Assembly (NCBI GenBank): GCA_020444175.1
Contig: JAHLLM010000020.1
Location: forward strand, 1-64,000
Reading direction: 5' to 3'
DNA length: 64,000 nucleotides
From: Desulfobulbaceae bacterium
GTDB taxonomy: Bacteria > Desulfobacterota > Desulfobulbia > Desulfobulbales > SURF-16
Below are positions 17,015-24,731 of this stretch, piece after piece. The position numbers and the translations under genes are program-made. The notes under the pieces are model-generated. The model saw nothing but the letters and a program-made list of their open reading frames with translations. It searched no databases and was not told where the DNA came from. Positions within the stretch are counted from its first letter, which is position 1. Each line of letters starts with the position of its first letter.

Positions 17015-17407
17015 AGTTTAACTGGTTTTCTTGAACGGAATGGGAGTATCCGCCCTGTCAATTGTGAGAAAAGAAATTGGATTTTTGATGTCTCTTTTGT
17101 GGATATAATCACTATCTATTTTGTATTTATTATTTTACTATTTAGTCTGGCTGTAGGATAGTGGTATCACTTAAAAAAGGACTTTGTTTGCTCTGTATCA
17201 GGTCTGGAATCATTGGTTTCTGACAGATTGACCTTGCAAGCAGGAAAAAGTGAGGATATCGGCGTGCAATTCATGGTGCCGTTTTCAGATTCTGCGCCTG
17301 GTCTTATTTTCCAGGGTATCGCAGATAAAATCGCCAGGAAATATGCTGAAATTTGATCAGAGCTCCTTGGGGATTCATCATAATAAATGGTTGGTATTTT
17401 GTTTTAT

Positions 17408-17625
17408 GATTACCAACGAATTTCAGCCAATGATATATTATTGGCTCATTAACAGGTTGATTTGTAGACATAAAATGCAAATGGTGTCATTTCGACCAAC
17501 GGGAGAAATCTGTCACCACAGATATTAAGATTTTTCACATCCGTTCCGGTAAGCGAGCTTGTGAGACACCGAGGTGACAGGAAAAACTAAGAAGTCTCTT
17601 TGTGCTGGCTGAAATACGAAGGTAG
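17408..17625 (-). repeat. REPIN-like palindromic element, copy 2 (about 218 bp)
   Basis: It is the reverse-orientation copy of 2551-2746. It begins GATTACCAACGAATTTCAG and ends GGCTGAAATACGAAGGTA. Compared with copy 1 it carries an extra 26 bp at 17548-17573, which is the mini-repeat. Its right end abuts the Shine-Dalgarno of the kinase-like gene. Confidence 0.82.
17548..17573 (+). repeat. 25-bp mini-repeat, copy b (insertion in REPIN copy 2)
   Basis: GGTAAGCGAGCTTGTGAG followed by ACACCGAG. In copy 1 of the host element only CGAAA stands between CACATCCGTT and TGACAGG; here this mini-repeat replaces it. This is a clean insertion difference between two otherwise similar copies. Confidence 0.85.
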
Positions 17626-17640
17626 GGAGGAAGTCAAGCT

Positions 17641-18630
17641 ATGTCCGAAAATGCCTTTTCTGAGAATTCCATCCGTGACCGTATCGGCAGCCGTTTTGGC
17701 TCTGAACGCATTCCGAAAAAATTTCAAATTATAAGGGATACAAGTGACTTTTTCCGGGTCGAATATAATGATGTTATTATTCTCGGCGAGAAACCCTTCT
17801 GGGTAAAACGGTATGAAAAGGAGGGGCGTTTCGGACTGGATGATGAGCCGAAATACTGGGTTCGGCGTGCCGTGGATATAGAGGATGGGTCAACGAAAAT
17901 ATTGAAACTTGTTTTCCATGAAAGGTTTGATACCAAGATCGGGAACATCACCATCGAATGCTACCGGAGTCCGAAAAAAGAAGCACGTATCCTTGATCTT
18001 GTGGCAGGTCATGAGAATTTTATGCATGGCCACTGGGTTCTGGATAGCGCCGGAAACATTATTCGTATTCTCGATTTTATTCCGGGACGCCAAATTGATA
18101 AAATAATCGTGGAATATGGCAATGATCATGAGGACTACTTTTATAATTATTTCCCCAGTGTCCTGGATACATATATAGAAATGGTTCTGGCCATCAAGTT
18201 TCTCCATGATAATGAAGAAAAACACGGTGATATCCGACGGGACCACATTCTCTGGGACAGGGAAAGGAAAATATACCGCTGGATTGATTTTGATTATAAC
18301 TACCGGCATGGCGAGTCTATGTTCAGTTTTGATATACAGGGGCTGGGTAATATTCTCATCTTTCTCGTTGGTCGGGGTGACGTCCTGGTCCCGGAATTGT
18401 ATGCAAAACAGCGTGATCTTTTTGACAGCCTGTGGGGTGAGGACCTGAATATTTCGTACAAAAACAGGGTGGCAAATCTCAAAAAGATTTTTCCGTATAT
18501 CCCGGATTCATTGAATCGTGTACTCCAACATTTTTCCTGGGGAGCACAGATATTCTATGAAAATACCGAACAGATGCTTGATGATCTTTATAAGGCCAAA
18601 ACCGATGTTATTGCACTCAGTGGCAGTTAG
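17641..18630 (+). CDS. Protein-kinase-like (atypical Ser/Thr or small-molecule kinase) protein
   Basis: 329 residues. A kinase-like core can be read: the beta-3 lysine candidate in KILKLVF (Lys89), a helix-C glutamate candidate in KKEARIL, the catalytic loop HGDIRRDHIL (His195, Asp197) and the metal motif IDFD (Asp216). In the canonical loop the residue five after the catalytic Asp is Asn; here it is His202. The fold could be a eukaryotic-like kinase or an aminoglycoside-phosphotransferase relative. Its neighbour, 236 bp downstream with a repeat in between, is a universal stress protein. The GGGAGG Shine-Dalgarno sits at the very edge of the upstream repeat element. Confidence 0.72.
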   Translation: MSENAFSENSIRDRIGSRFGSERIPKKFQIIRDTSDFFRVEYNDVIILGEKPFWVKRYEKEGRFGLDDEPKYWVRRAVDIEDGSTKILKLVFHERFDTKIGNITIECYRSPKKEARILDLVAGHENFMHGHWVLDSAGNIIRILDFIPGRQIDKIIVEYGNDHEDYFYNYFPSVLDTYIEMVLAIKFLHDNEEKHGDIRRDHILWDRERKIYRWIDFDYNYRHGESMFSFDIQGLGNILIFLVGRGDVLVPELYAKQRDLFDSLWGEDLNISYKNRVANLKKIFPYIPDSLNRVLQHFSWGAQIFYENTEQMLDDLYKAKTDVIALSGS

Positions 18631-18710
18631 AGAGTGTCTGTCCATAAATGGTCATTTTGTTCGAGATCAAGGATTGCGCAAAAAATTACCGGAGGCATAT
18701 ATACGATATC

Positions 18711-18735
18711 TCGGAGTCTCGCAAGCTCGCTTACC
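18711..18735 (-). repeat. 25-bp mini-repeat, copy c (inside element C)
   Basis: Reads TCGGAGTCTCGCAAGCTCGC then TTACC on the plus strand, the exact reverse complement of copy a. Confidence 0.85.
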
Positions 18736-18773
18736 GGAGGATAATTTTTTAAGCATGACGCAGATATCGGTCA

Positions 18774-18798
18774 GGTAAGCGAGCCCGCGAGACTCCGA
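18774..18798 (+). repeat. 25-bp mini-repeat, copy d (inside element C)
   Basis: Reads GGTAAGCGAGCCCGCGAG then ACTCCGA; it differs from copy a at two central bases. It is inverted relative to copy c 38 bp away. Confidence 0.82.
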
Positions 18799-18866
18799 AA
18801 GGGCCATTTATGGACAGGCACTAGAGAGAAATGATCCAGTAATAATGCAGGGAGAAGGAGGAAATT

Positions 18867-19355
18867 ATGAGTGAGCAGACGTTGCACGATAAAGCACGCA
18901 GGGCTGCCGAGAGGCATCTTTTGGCCGCAGTGGATGAGTCCGATAATTCGAAAAGAGCTGTCATGTATCTGGCGGATTTTTTTGGGCAGGATAAGAATGT
19001 CTTTATCACACTGCTTTCAATTATTCCCGAACCCTCAGAGGATTATTTTGCCAAAGAAGAGGAGAGGGTTGCCTGGCTTGGTGAAAAAAAGCAATTCATG
19101 GAGAAAGTACTTGCCGGTTACAAGGATATTCTTCTTGGAGCAGGTTTTGGTGAAAAGCAGCTTGAAACAAGACTCTCCATACGTAAGTGCCGTTCCATCG
19201 GCGATGCAATTCTTGAAGAACAGGAAAGATTAAAGTGCTGTATTGTGGTTGTTGGAAGGAGAGGGATCTCCCATAATGAAGAATTCATATTCGGTTCTAC
19301 CTCCAACAAGATCCTGCATCACGCAACCAATTGTGCCGTCATGGTGATTGAATAA
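18867..19355 (+). CDS. Universal stress protein (UspA family)
   Basis: 162 residues with the Usp alpha/beta fold: HLLAAVDESDNSKRAVMYLADFF at the N-terminus and the ATP-binding signature VVVGRRGISHNEEFIFGSTSNKIL (G-2x-G-9x-G-S/T) near the C-terminus, ending CAVMVIE. The signature is complete, so it is probably an ATP-binding member. GGAGAAGGAGG precedes ATG at 18867. It follows the kinase-like gene, but element C with its strong hairpin lies between, so co-transcription is uncertain. Confidence 0.93.
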   Translation: MSEQTLHDKARRAAERHLLAAVDESDNSKRAVMYLADFFGQDKNVFITLLSIIPEPSEDYFAKEEERVAWLGEKKQFMEKVLAGYKDILLGAGFGEKQLETRLSIRKCRSIGDAILEEQERLKCCIVVVGRRGISHNEEFIFGSTSNKILHHATNCAVMVIE

Positions 19356-19430
19356 TTGATGGATTCACCAAAATCATAAAGCTGACCAGTTCAGCGCGCC
19401 TCATGCAATAAGATAGAGATTTAACCGTGA

Positions 19431-19473
19431 CGGTCTCGCGTTTTTGATTCAAAGGGCTCAAAACGCGAGACCG
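19431..19473 (+). terminator. Inverted repeat, probable terminator after the Usp gene
   Basis: Arms CGGTCTCGCGTTTTTGA and TCAAAACGCGAGACCG form a 16-bp stem with a 10-nt loop. No T-run follows on either side, so it could terminate poorly or serve as a binding site. Confidence 0.5.
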
Positions 19474-19893
19474 CCAAATCCCGCAATTTCTCACTCCAAT
19501 TCCTTGTCTCCATTATAAAGTATTCGTCCTTTTGTGCCGTCCGTAAATTTTTTCCTTTCTCAACTCGTTTTCAAAGCACACCTTTAAAAAAAATTCAACA
19601 TTTGTCTTTGTGAAGAAAATCCTATTTTCAACTCCGCAACATTTTTTTGTTGTCTGAATGACATGGTTTACCACGCAGTGGTAGCGTAACTTCCCCACAT
19701 TGTTATATAAAATGTGACTGGTGCGACAAAATGCCGCACCAGTTTCTGGCGGCTGATTGGTCAGGAACTGGAGACTCGTCAAATTAAAATGCTAAAAAAA
19801 ATTTATGAAACTGGCAGGGTTTCAAATAAAAACATGAATGAAATCAATTGGGTGTAAATACCCAATGGTGATTTTTGAAAATAAAATGCAGTG

Positions 19894-19909
19894 TGGCACC
19901 AAGGTTGCT
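19894..19909 (+). promoter_or_regulatory. Sigma-54 (RpoN) promoter
   Basis: TGGCACCAAGGTTGCT matches the -24/-12 consensus TGGCAC-N5-TTGCW, with exactly 10 bases between GG and GC. Transcription would start at about 19921, giving a leader of about 107 nt before the ATG at 20028. An RpoN activator gene is present 5 kb to the left. Confidence 0.78.
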
Positions 19910-20027
19910 CATAGCCTCAAAGCATGAATGCGCAAGGCAACTGCCTGAAATAATTTGGAATGGCCAATCCCAATAAATAGAATAAACCGAAAAAATCACA
20001 CATGAGCCCAAAAAGGAGTGCAAAAAA

Positions 20028-21218
20028 ATGAAAAAGACAATTTTGATCAGTGCAGCTTTTGGAGTACTTGCGGCCGGTATTGCCCAGGCTGGAGTTATCG
20101 ATGGATGGGACAAATCACTTGTTGTAACAGATGCAGAACCTGTTGGCGGTTACGTTGATTATACTACCTACAACAGCATCATCTATCTTGATGACTCCAT
20201 GACAACAACAAACGGAAGAATAGTCTGGAAACACGGCGACGTTCAGCCTGACGGCCTCAAGGTAGTGAATGGCGATGATGTTGATGGTACAAACTGTCTT
20301 ATGACAACTGGATACAATCCTTATGACCTCAGTGACAAACAGTGTTCTGACCCCCTGCAGTCAAGTAAAAGGACAAAAGTAAAAAATACTGTAAGTGCCC
20401 CCCTTGATGTTGATTTTACTGTAAGTCCCGGTCCAACCACCTCTTACCGCATGCTCCAGAAACTGACCGATGCCACAGTGGCTGATCGCTGGTCAGGGTT
20501 CACCATTCAGCTTGGAACCAGGGATGCGGATGGTACTTTCGTTGCCTCAGCAAATGGCGACGGACTTGGCTTTTCTGATAACAAAGGAAATATCTGGTCA
20601 ACAACTGTAACCACCGATACCCAGAAAGACCTGATTTTTTCAGCTAATTTTGCCCAGGGGCTTGCCGGTCCTGCTGATAAATATCATCCTGTACCAGGCT
20701 ATTTTAATCCATTTGCCCGGATGATTTTCTCCATGGCAGCCAACGAGAATACCATCACAAGCACTGGAATTTCAGCAACTTATTCAGATGTTTTCGGACA
20801 GTGGGTCAACAGTGCCGGTGCACCGATTGCCATTTTTTACGATGATGACGGAGACATCAATTCAGACAACATTCTCACAGCCAACTGTGCTGATTCCGCC
20901 AATCTCGGTCATGTCGGAACCCATACCGGTGACGATATAACCGGTTTGACCTGCAACGGAACCTGGGTAACCTTCCGCGGAAGCAACCTCGGCACACCCG
21001 AGGTAATCGCCGATTTGGAAGCAGAGTTAGGGCAGACTGTTTACACAAGCGTTACAGAAGCTATTGCCGCTGTTGCAGCCGGCGAGGTAACGAATCCCAT
21101 GTACATGGATTACATTGAGGATGCAGCCAATCTCGGTCTGAACTTCTGGATCACAGTGGAAGATTCTTTTGCCAGTGATAATATTGTAATACGCTACACC
21201 CCTGTTGTTGCCCAGTAA
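20028..21218 (+). CDS. Secreted protein, choice-of-anchor-F-like
   Basis: 396 residues. The signal peptide MKKTILISAAFGVLAAGIAQA is cleaved before GVIDGW. The mature protein is rich in Thr, Asp, Gly and aromatic residues, with four to six scattered cysteines (for example NCLMTTGYNP, KQCSDPL, NCADSANL, LTCNGTW) that could form disulphides, and Asp-rich YDDDGDINSDN like a calcium loop. It resembles secreted proteins named choice-of-anchor F, but no sorting tail is visible at the C-terminus (IRYTPVVAQ). AAGGAG precedes ATG, and a clear terminator follows, so it is a single-gene unit driven by sigma-54. Its role is unknown; an abundant surface or exported structural protein is plausible. Confidence 0.75.
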   Translation: MKKTILISAAFGVLAAGIAQAGVIDGWDKSLVVTDAEPVGGYVDYTTYNSIIYLDDSMTTTNGRIVWKHGDVQPDGLKVVNGDDVDGTNCLMTTGYNPYDLSDKQCSDPLQSSKRTKVKNTVSAPLDVDFTVSPGPTTSYRMLQKLTDATVADRWSGFTIQLGTRDADGTFVASANGDGLGFSDNKGNIWSTTVTTDTQKDLIFSANFAQGLAGPADKYHPVPGYFNPFARMIFSMAANENTITSTGISATYSDVFGQWVNSAGAPIAIFYDDDGDINSDNILTANCADSANLGHVGTHTGDDITGLTCNGTWVTFRGSNLGTPEVIADLEAELGQTVYTSVTEAIAAVAAGEVTNPMYMDYIEDAANLGLNFWITVEDSFASDNIVIRYTPVVAQ

Positions 21219-21266
21219 CAGCAGATTGTTTCATATCGCTTGATACCTTTTTTTCTTCTTATGAGA

Positions 21267-21293
21267 GCCGGGACCTTGTGTCCCGGCTTTTTT
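21267..21293 (+). terminator. Rho-independent terminator
   Basis: GCCGGGAC-CTTGT-GTCCCGGC followed by TTTTTT: an 8-bp GC-rich stem with a U-run, 48 bp after the secreted-protein stop. Confidence 0.95.
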
Positions 21294-21327
21294 AGTATGT
21301 GAGATGAAGGGAGGTATTTTTTTGAGA

Positions 21328-22230
21328 TTAGTCAATGGTCAGGAGGTTTCTTCCCGCATTTTTGCTCTTAAATAAAAGGGAATCCGCCCTTTTTATCAGT
21401 GAGTCAATTGTGTCGTTGTCTTTGGCAATTGTTGCTCCGATGGAGATGGTAATCTGCAGTTTTTGGTTTTTATGGACAATGTACGAATTTTCTATGAGCA
21501 GTCGAATCCGGTTGCCCAGTTTTTCCAGATCCTCTCTGTCGATATTGGGAATAATCCCGATGAATTCTTCGCCGCCCCAACGTCCGTACAGGTCAAATGG
21601 TCTTGAGTTCGTCTCAAAATTCCGGGCAACAAATTTAAGCACTTCATCCCCCACATTATGACCATACATGTCGTTAAATTCTTTAAAATGATCAATATCG
21701 ATGAAAAAGAGCCCAAAGGGGACTTTGTGCCGTTGGCCTTCGGCAAATCTGGCCTGCAGTTCCTGGGTGATGTAATTTCTGTTGGCAAGTTGGGTGAGAT
21801 TATCAAGAAGAGCCAGTTTTTCCAGCTCCTTAATCCGAACCTCGTTAAATTCCTGACTGCTTATATCGGAAAAGAGTTCAATGCCGCCGACAATGCGGCC
21901 ATCAGTGTCAATTAATGGCGTTACTCGGATGGAAACGAGAATCCTGTGTCCATCCTTGTGGTGCATATATACTTGTGATTCACGGGGCGTCTGGTCTGCA
22001 AGAGTTGCGGCCAGAGGACACATGTCCCAACAGAGGTTGTTGCCTTCCCTGTCCACATGGGTGAGAATATTGTCGGAGCAGGATTTGCCAAGAACATCGT
22101 CAGCGGAAAAGCCGGAAATGCGTTCTGCGGCTTTGTTCCAAAACGTTATTGTTCTGTTTTTATCAACAAAATATAAACCGTCATGCAGATTTTCGATAAT
22201 TCGGACATATGTCGCTTTATCAAGATCCAT
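21328..22230 (-). CDS. PAS-GGDEF diguanylate cyclase
   Basis: 300 residues. The PAS domain (about 5-125) has DGLYFVDKNRTITFWNKAAERISGF and a Cys-containing loop NLCWDMCPLAATL. The GGDEF domain (about 140-300) has LDNLTQLANRNYI, FFIDIDHFKEFNDMYGHNVGD and the active-site GGEEF, so c-di-GMP synthesis is likely. An RxxD inhibitory site is not obvious. AAGGAT lies before ATG. It is convergent with the secreted-protein gene across the terminator at 21267. Confidence 0.94.
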   Translation of the reverse strand: MDLDKATYVRIIENLHDGLYFVDKNRTITFWNKAAERISGFSADDVLGKSCSDNILTHVDREGNNLCWDMCPLAATLADQTPRESQVYMHHKDGHRILVSIRVTPLIDTDGRIVGGIELFSDISSQEFNEVRIKELEKLALLDNLTQLANRNYITQELQARFAEGQRHKVPFGLFFIDIDHFKEFNDMYGHNVGDEVLKFVARNFETNSRPFDLYGRWGGEEFIGIIPNIDREDLEKLGNRIRLLIENSYIVHKNQKLQITISIGATIAKDNDTIDSLIKRADSLLFKSKNAGRNLLTID

Positions 22231-22372
22231 AGAATATCCTTGTCATTTTACTTTGATCTGCAACAGCAGTTGAACGGCTTGTCCCTTTTTTCGACTGTTC
22301 TCTCTATCTTATGGGGAATGTTTTCTTAAGACAAGGTTATTGTTGGTCATTTGTCCAATGAAATGGGAAAAA

Positions 22373-22798
22373 TCAATCATCCCAGGAGAAATTTCCAGAT
22401 CTTTTCTTTTTGATAACACTTCGTTGTTTTTTTCGCGCTAAGCGTTTTCTGGCCACAGACCTTGGTGTTTTTGTTTTTTTTCTCGGTTTGATTTCTTTTA
22501 TAGCCTCTGCCAAGAGTTCTGTAAATTTGTCAACCGTTGCTTTTCTATTCTGTCCCTGGGTGCGGTACCTGTATGAAACCACCTGCATATTGCCGTTTTT
22601 GTCAATTCGCCTAGCAAGTCGTTCGAAAATGAGCTGTCGTTGTCTCGCGGTCAAACTGGGAGAATGGGCAACATCAAAACGGAGAGTGGCCTTTGTCGCA
22701 ACTTTGTTGACGTTCTGGCCGCCTGGACTGCTGCTGCGCGAGAATGTAAAAAAAAGTTCGTTTTCAGGAATTGAAAGTTTTTCTGTAATAAAAATCAT
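22373..22798 (-). CDS. arfB: Alternative ribosome-rescue factor ArfB (YaeJ type)
   Basis: 141 residues from MIFITEKLSIPENEL. It has the peptidyl-tRNA hydrolase motif SRSSSPGGQNVNKVATKATL (GGQ) and a Lys/Arg-rich C-terminal tail (KPRKKTKTPRSVARKRLARKKQR) that enters the empty mRNA channel. It hydrolyses peptidyl-tRNA on stalled ribosomes. The start at 22798 fits the family; the in-frame codon 48 bp upstream adds an unrelated basic stretch. It is a single gene. Confidence 0.93.
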   Translation of the reverse strand: MIFITEKLSIPENELFFTFSRSSSPGGQNVNKVATKATLRFDVAHSPSLTARQRQLIFERLARRIDKNGNMQVVSYRYRTQGQNRKATVDKFTELLAEAIKEIKPRKKTKTPRSVARKRLARKKQRSVIKKKRSGNFSWDD

Positions 22799-23202
22799 TG
22801 GTTTTATCGTTTTTTTAGGGGGCAAACAGCGATATTGACCCTGCACCAGGTATCATTTGCATAAAATTTGTGCTATGGTGCCTGCAAATTTAAACAAATC
22901 ATGAATACGTGTCTGTCCCAGGATGATCTTGAGGGCCAATCTCTGCATCTTGTTCAAAAAGCTATGTTCAGGATATTCTCCACTTCATGCCTGTGGTAAT
23001 TTTTTTTGCAGTCCCAAGAAAAGCCGCATTTGTGAGCAGACACTAACTCATCTTTCAGGCTTTGTATATCTTTTCGATTGCGTGATTTTTTACGCGATCC
23101 TCCTCCAAAAGCGTCTTGCCGGCATAGTGGAGGTTGCAGAAGCAAAAAGGCTGAATTGTAAACTTTAAACTTCCAGATAAAAATGTATTAAAGGAGAAAA
23201 AA

Positions 23203-23631
23203 ATGTCTCAGGCAAAAAATGGCGATAATGTCAAAATTCATTATAAAGGAACCCTCCAGGACGGAACAGTCTTTGACAGTTCTGAAGGTCGAGATCCCTT
23301 GGGATTTACCATTGGCGGCGGACAGGTTATTCCTGGTTTTGAAGAAGCTGTAATCGGTATGACGCAGGGTGATTCAAAAAACGTAACCATCCCCTGTGAC
23401 AAGGCATATGGACCACGTAATGATGAATTGATTATGCCTGTTCCTCTCACCCAGGTTCCGGCAGATATTAAACCTGAAATCGGTCTGCAGCTGCAGATGA
23501 GCGGTCCGGGCGGGCAACCGGTTGTTGTTTCTGTTGTGGATATTACAGAGGAGCACATCATGCTCGACGCCAACCCGCCTCTGGCTGGTAAGGATTTGAC
23601 TTTTGATATTGAGCTGGTTGAAATAGCATAA
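23203..23631 (+). CDS. FKBP-type peptidyl-prolyl isomerase (SlyD-like, without metal-binding tail)
   Basis: 142 residues: NGDNVKIHYKGTLQDGTVFDSSEGRDPLGFTIGGGQVIPGFEEAVIGM is the FKBP half. An insert-in-flap segment (KAYGPRNDELIMPVPLTQVP... VDITEEHIMLDANPPLAGKDLTFDIELVEI) follows as in SlyD. The His-rich C-terminal tail of E. coli SlyD is absent. No signal peptide, so cytoplasmic folding helper. AAGGAG precedes ATG. A two-stem terminator follows. Confidence 0.94.
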   Translation: MSQAKNGDNVKIHYKGTLQDGTVFDSSEGRDPLGFTIGGGQVIPGFEEAVIGMTQGDSKNVTIPCDKAYGPRNDELIMPVPLTQVPADIKPEIGLQLQMSGPGGQPVVVSVVDITEEHIMLDANPPLAGKDLTFDIELVEIA

Positions 23632-23659
23632 CAGCCCTTTTGTCAAGTCGACTATCCAT

Positions 23660-23720
23660 CACTGCGAACACGGCTGGCTGATTCGTTAGCCAGCCGTGTT
23701 TCCTCTTTGTGTTCGCAGTG
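23660..23720 (+). terminator. Nested hairpin/terminator after the FKBP gene
   Basis: Inner arms AACACGGCTGGCT (23667) and AGCCAGCCGTGTT (23688) form a 13-bp stem followed by TCCTCTTT. Outer arms CACTGCGAACAC (23660) and GTGTTCGCAGTG (23709) form a 12-bp stem enclosing it; the two share only a few bases. It may serve as a terminator for both strands. Confidence 0.8.
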
Positions 23721-23864
23721 CTCGCCATGAGGCTGAATAATGCTGAGCCCGGCTTTCTCCAGTATCTGCTGACATAAAGAGCATTTTCCAATTCAAGCAT
23801 CGTCAATAAGTCTGTTGCCCTTGCTGCACTGCCGATAATGTGGAAGATGTTTTGGGAAATGGTG

Positions 23865-24731
23865 CTAAAGCGTGTCCAGCATTCCTTGTTTGAGCTTTTC
23901 TATCAGGTCAAGGTTGCGGTTAAATTCTTCTTCAAAAAAGACCCGGTTCTGCACCGAGTCCTCGGCCAGACTGTATCTTTCCTGTTCTCCTGTCTCTTTT
24001 TCAAGAATATCCAAAATTTTTTTTAATGAATTTTGTTGGGCAATATGGGCAATATCGCGGCCCAGAAGACGCGCACCGGCTTTTTCAAGATCATAATCCT
24101 CCTCTTCCAGCAAAGAGGCTTCATTCCCGTACAGACGGTTTTCATTACCCACCTCGGCATATTTGCAGAGGATAAGAGCAAGATCCTGTGCGTCTTTGAG
24201 CCTTTCCGTACTTTCCCGATCATTCCAGGAAATTATCTTGAGCAGAGTCCAGCCCACAGGAGAAACGAAATGAATTTCAAAAAGAGGGTCGGTATTCAGG
24301 CGTATGAGCAGTGCATGGACAAAAGACTCTTCAAAACCGATGAGATCAAGTTCAATGTCATGCCTCGGAGGCCAGGCAATGGATTGATTCTCGCCGGATA
24401 TGCCGCCAAAGGGAACAATGTCGAGCGGCAGGCCGTTTTGATAGAAAAAACGTTGTGGAGAGCTGCTTGTTTTAAATTTTCCAGTTGCTGTGAGACCTTC
24501 TGACAGTTTGCGAAATTGGCCCCAGTCAGCCACCTTAACGCCAAGATCAACGTCCCGTGTTGCCCGAGGCGGTTGTATCCCGTATCCGCATTCAAGAACA
24601 ATATCCCGGGCTGTTGCCCCGATTACAAAGAAATCGATGCCTTCCGAGGCGGCAACTTTGGAAATATCACTCAAAATTTCCACGAGAAAGGCATCAATCT
24701 TTCCCGATAAATCCAATGATGTTCTTGTCAT
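23865..24731 (-). CDS. AbiEii-like nucleotidyltransferase, probable type IV toxin
   Basis: 288 residues from MTRTSLDLSGKIDAF. The nucleotidyltransferase core is visible: FFVIGATARDIVLE, then ATRDVDLGVKV with the DxD metal pair, and LPLDIVPFGG with a third acidic residue. This is the MNT/AbiEii layout. It overlaps the upstream gene by 38 bp, so translation is coupled with the AbiEi-like antitoxin, which is the usual order. By analogy the toxin modifies tRNA or other nucleotide targets; here the substrate is unknown. The frame can extend further upstream, but that part lies within the antitoxin gene. Confidence 0.78.
   Translation of the reverse strand: MTRTSLDLSGKIDAFLVEILSDISKVAASEGIDFFVIGATARDIVLECGYGIQPPRATRDVDLGVKVADWGQFRKLSEGLTATGKFKTSSSPQRFFYQNGLPLDIVPFGGISGENQSIAWPPRHDIELDLIGFEESFVHALLIRLNTDPLFEIHFVSPVGWTLLKIISWNDRESTERLKDAQDLALILCKYAEVGNENRLYGNEASLLEEEDYDLEKAGARLLGRDIAHIAQQNSLKKILDILEKETGEQERYSLAEDSVQNRVFFEEEFNRNLDLIEKLKQGMLDTL

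Larger units (their letters stand above)
16782..17640. other. Intergenic region with two palindromic repeat elements
   Basis: About 860 bp. It contains element B (16868-17014) and the second REPIN-like copy (17408-17625). The segment 17015-17407 shows no gene or clear signal; a frame at 17250-17528 is open only because it reads through the repeat. Confidence 0.6.
18633..18822. repeat. Palindrome-ended repeat element C, full copy (190 bp)
   Basis: It starts AGTGTCTGTCCATAAATGG and ends CCATTTATGGACAGGCACT, 19-bp inverted ends with one mismatch. Inside are two mini-repeat copies in opposite orientation (18711-18735 and 18774-18798). The whole could fold into one long hairpin. A minimal copy of the ends alone lies at 60477-60523. 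Confidence 0.85.
19356..20027. other. Regulatory region upstream of the secreted-protein gene
   Basis: About 670 bp. It holds a 16-bp inverted repeat (19431-19473) and a sigma-54 promoter (19894-19909). The region 19500-19800 is AT-rich with no convincing gene on either strand. Confidence 0.55.

Noticed and set aside
19910-20027. c-di-GMP (GEMM) riboswitch upstream of the secreted protein
   Set aside because: GCGCAAGGCAACTGCC is vaguely similar, but the conserved GACGCAAAGCC element is missing.
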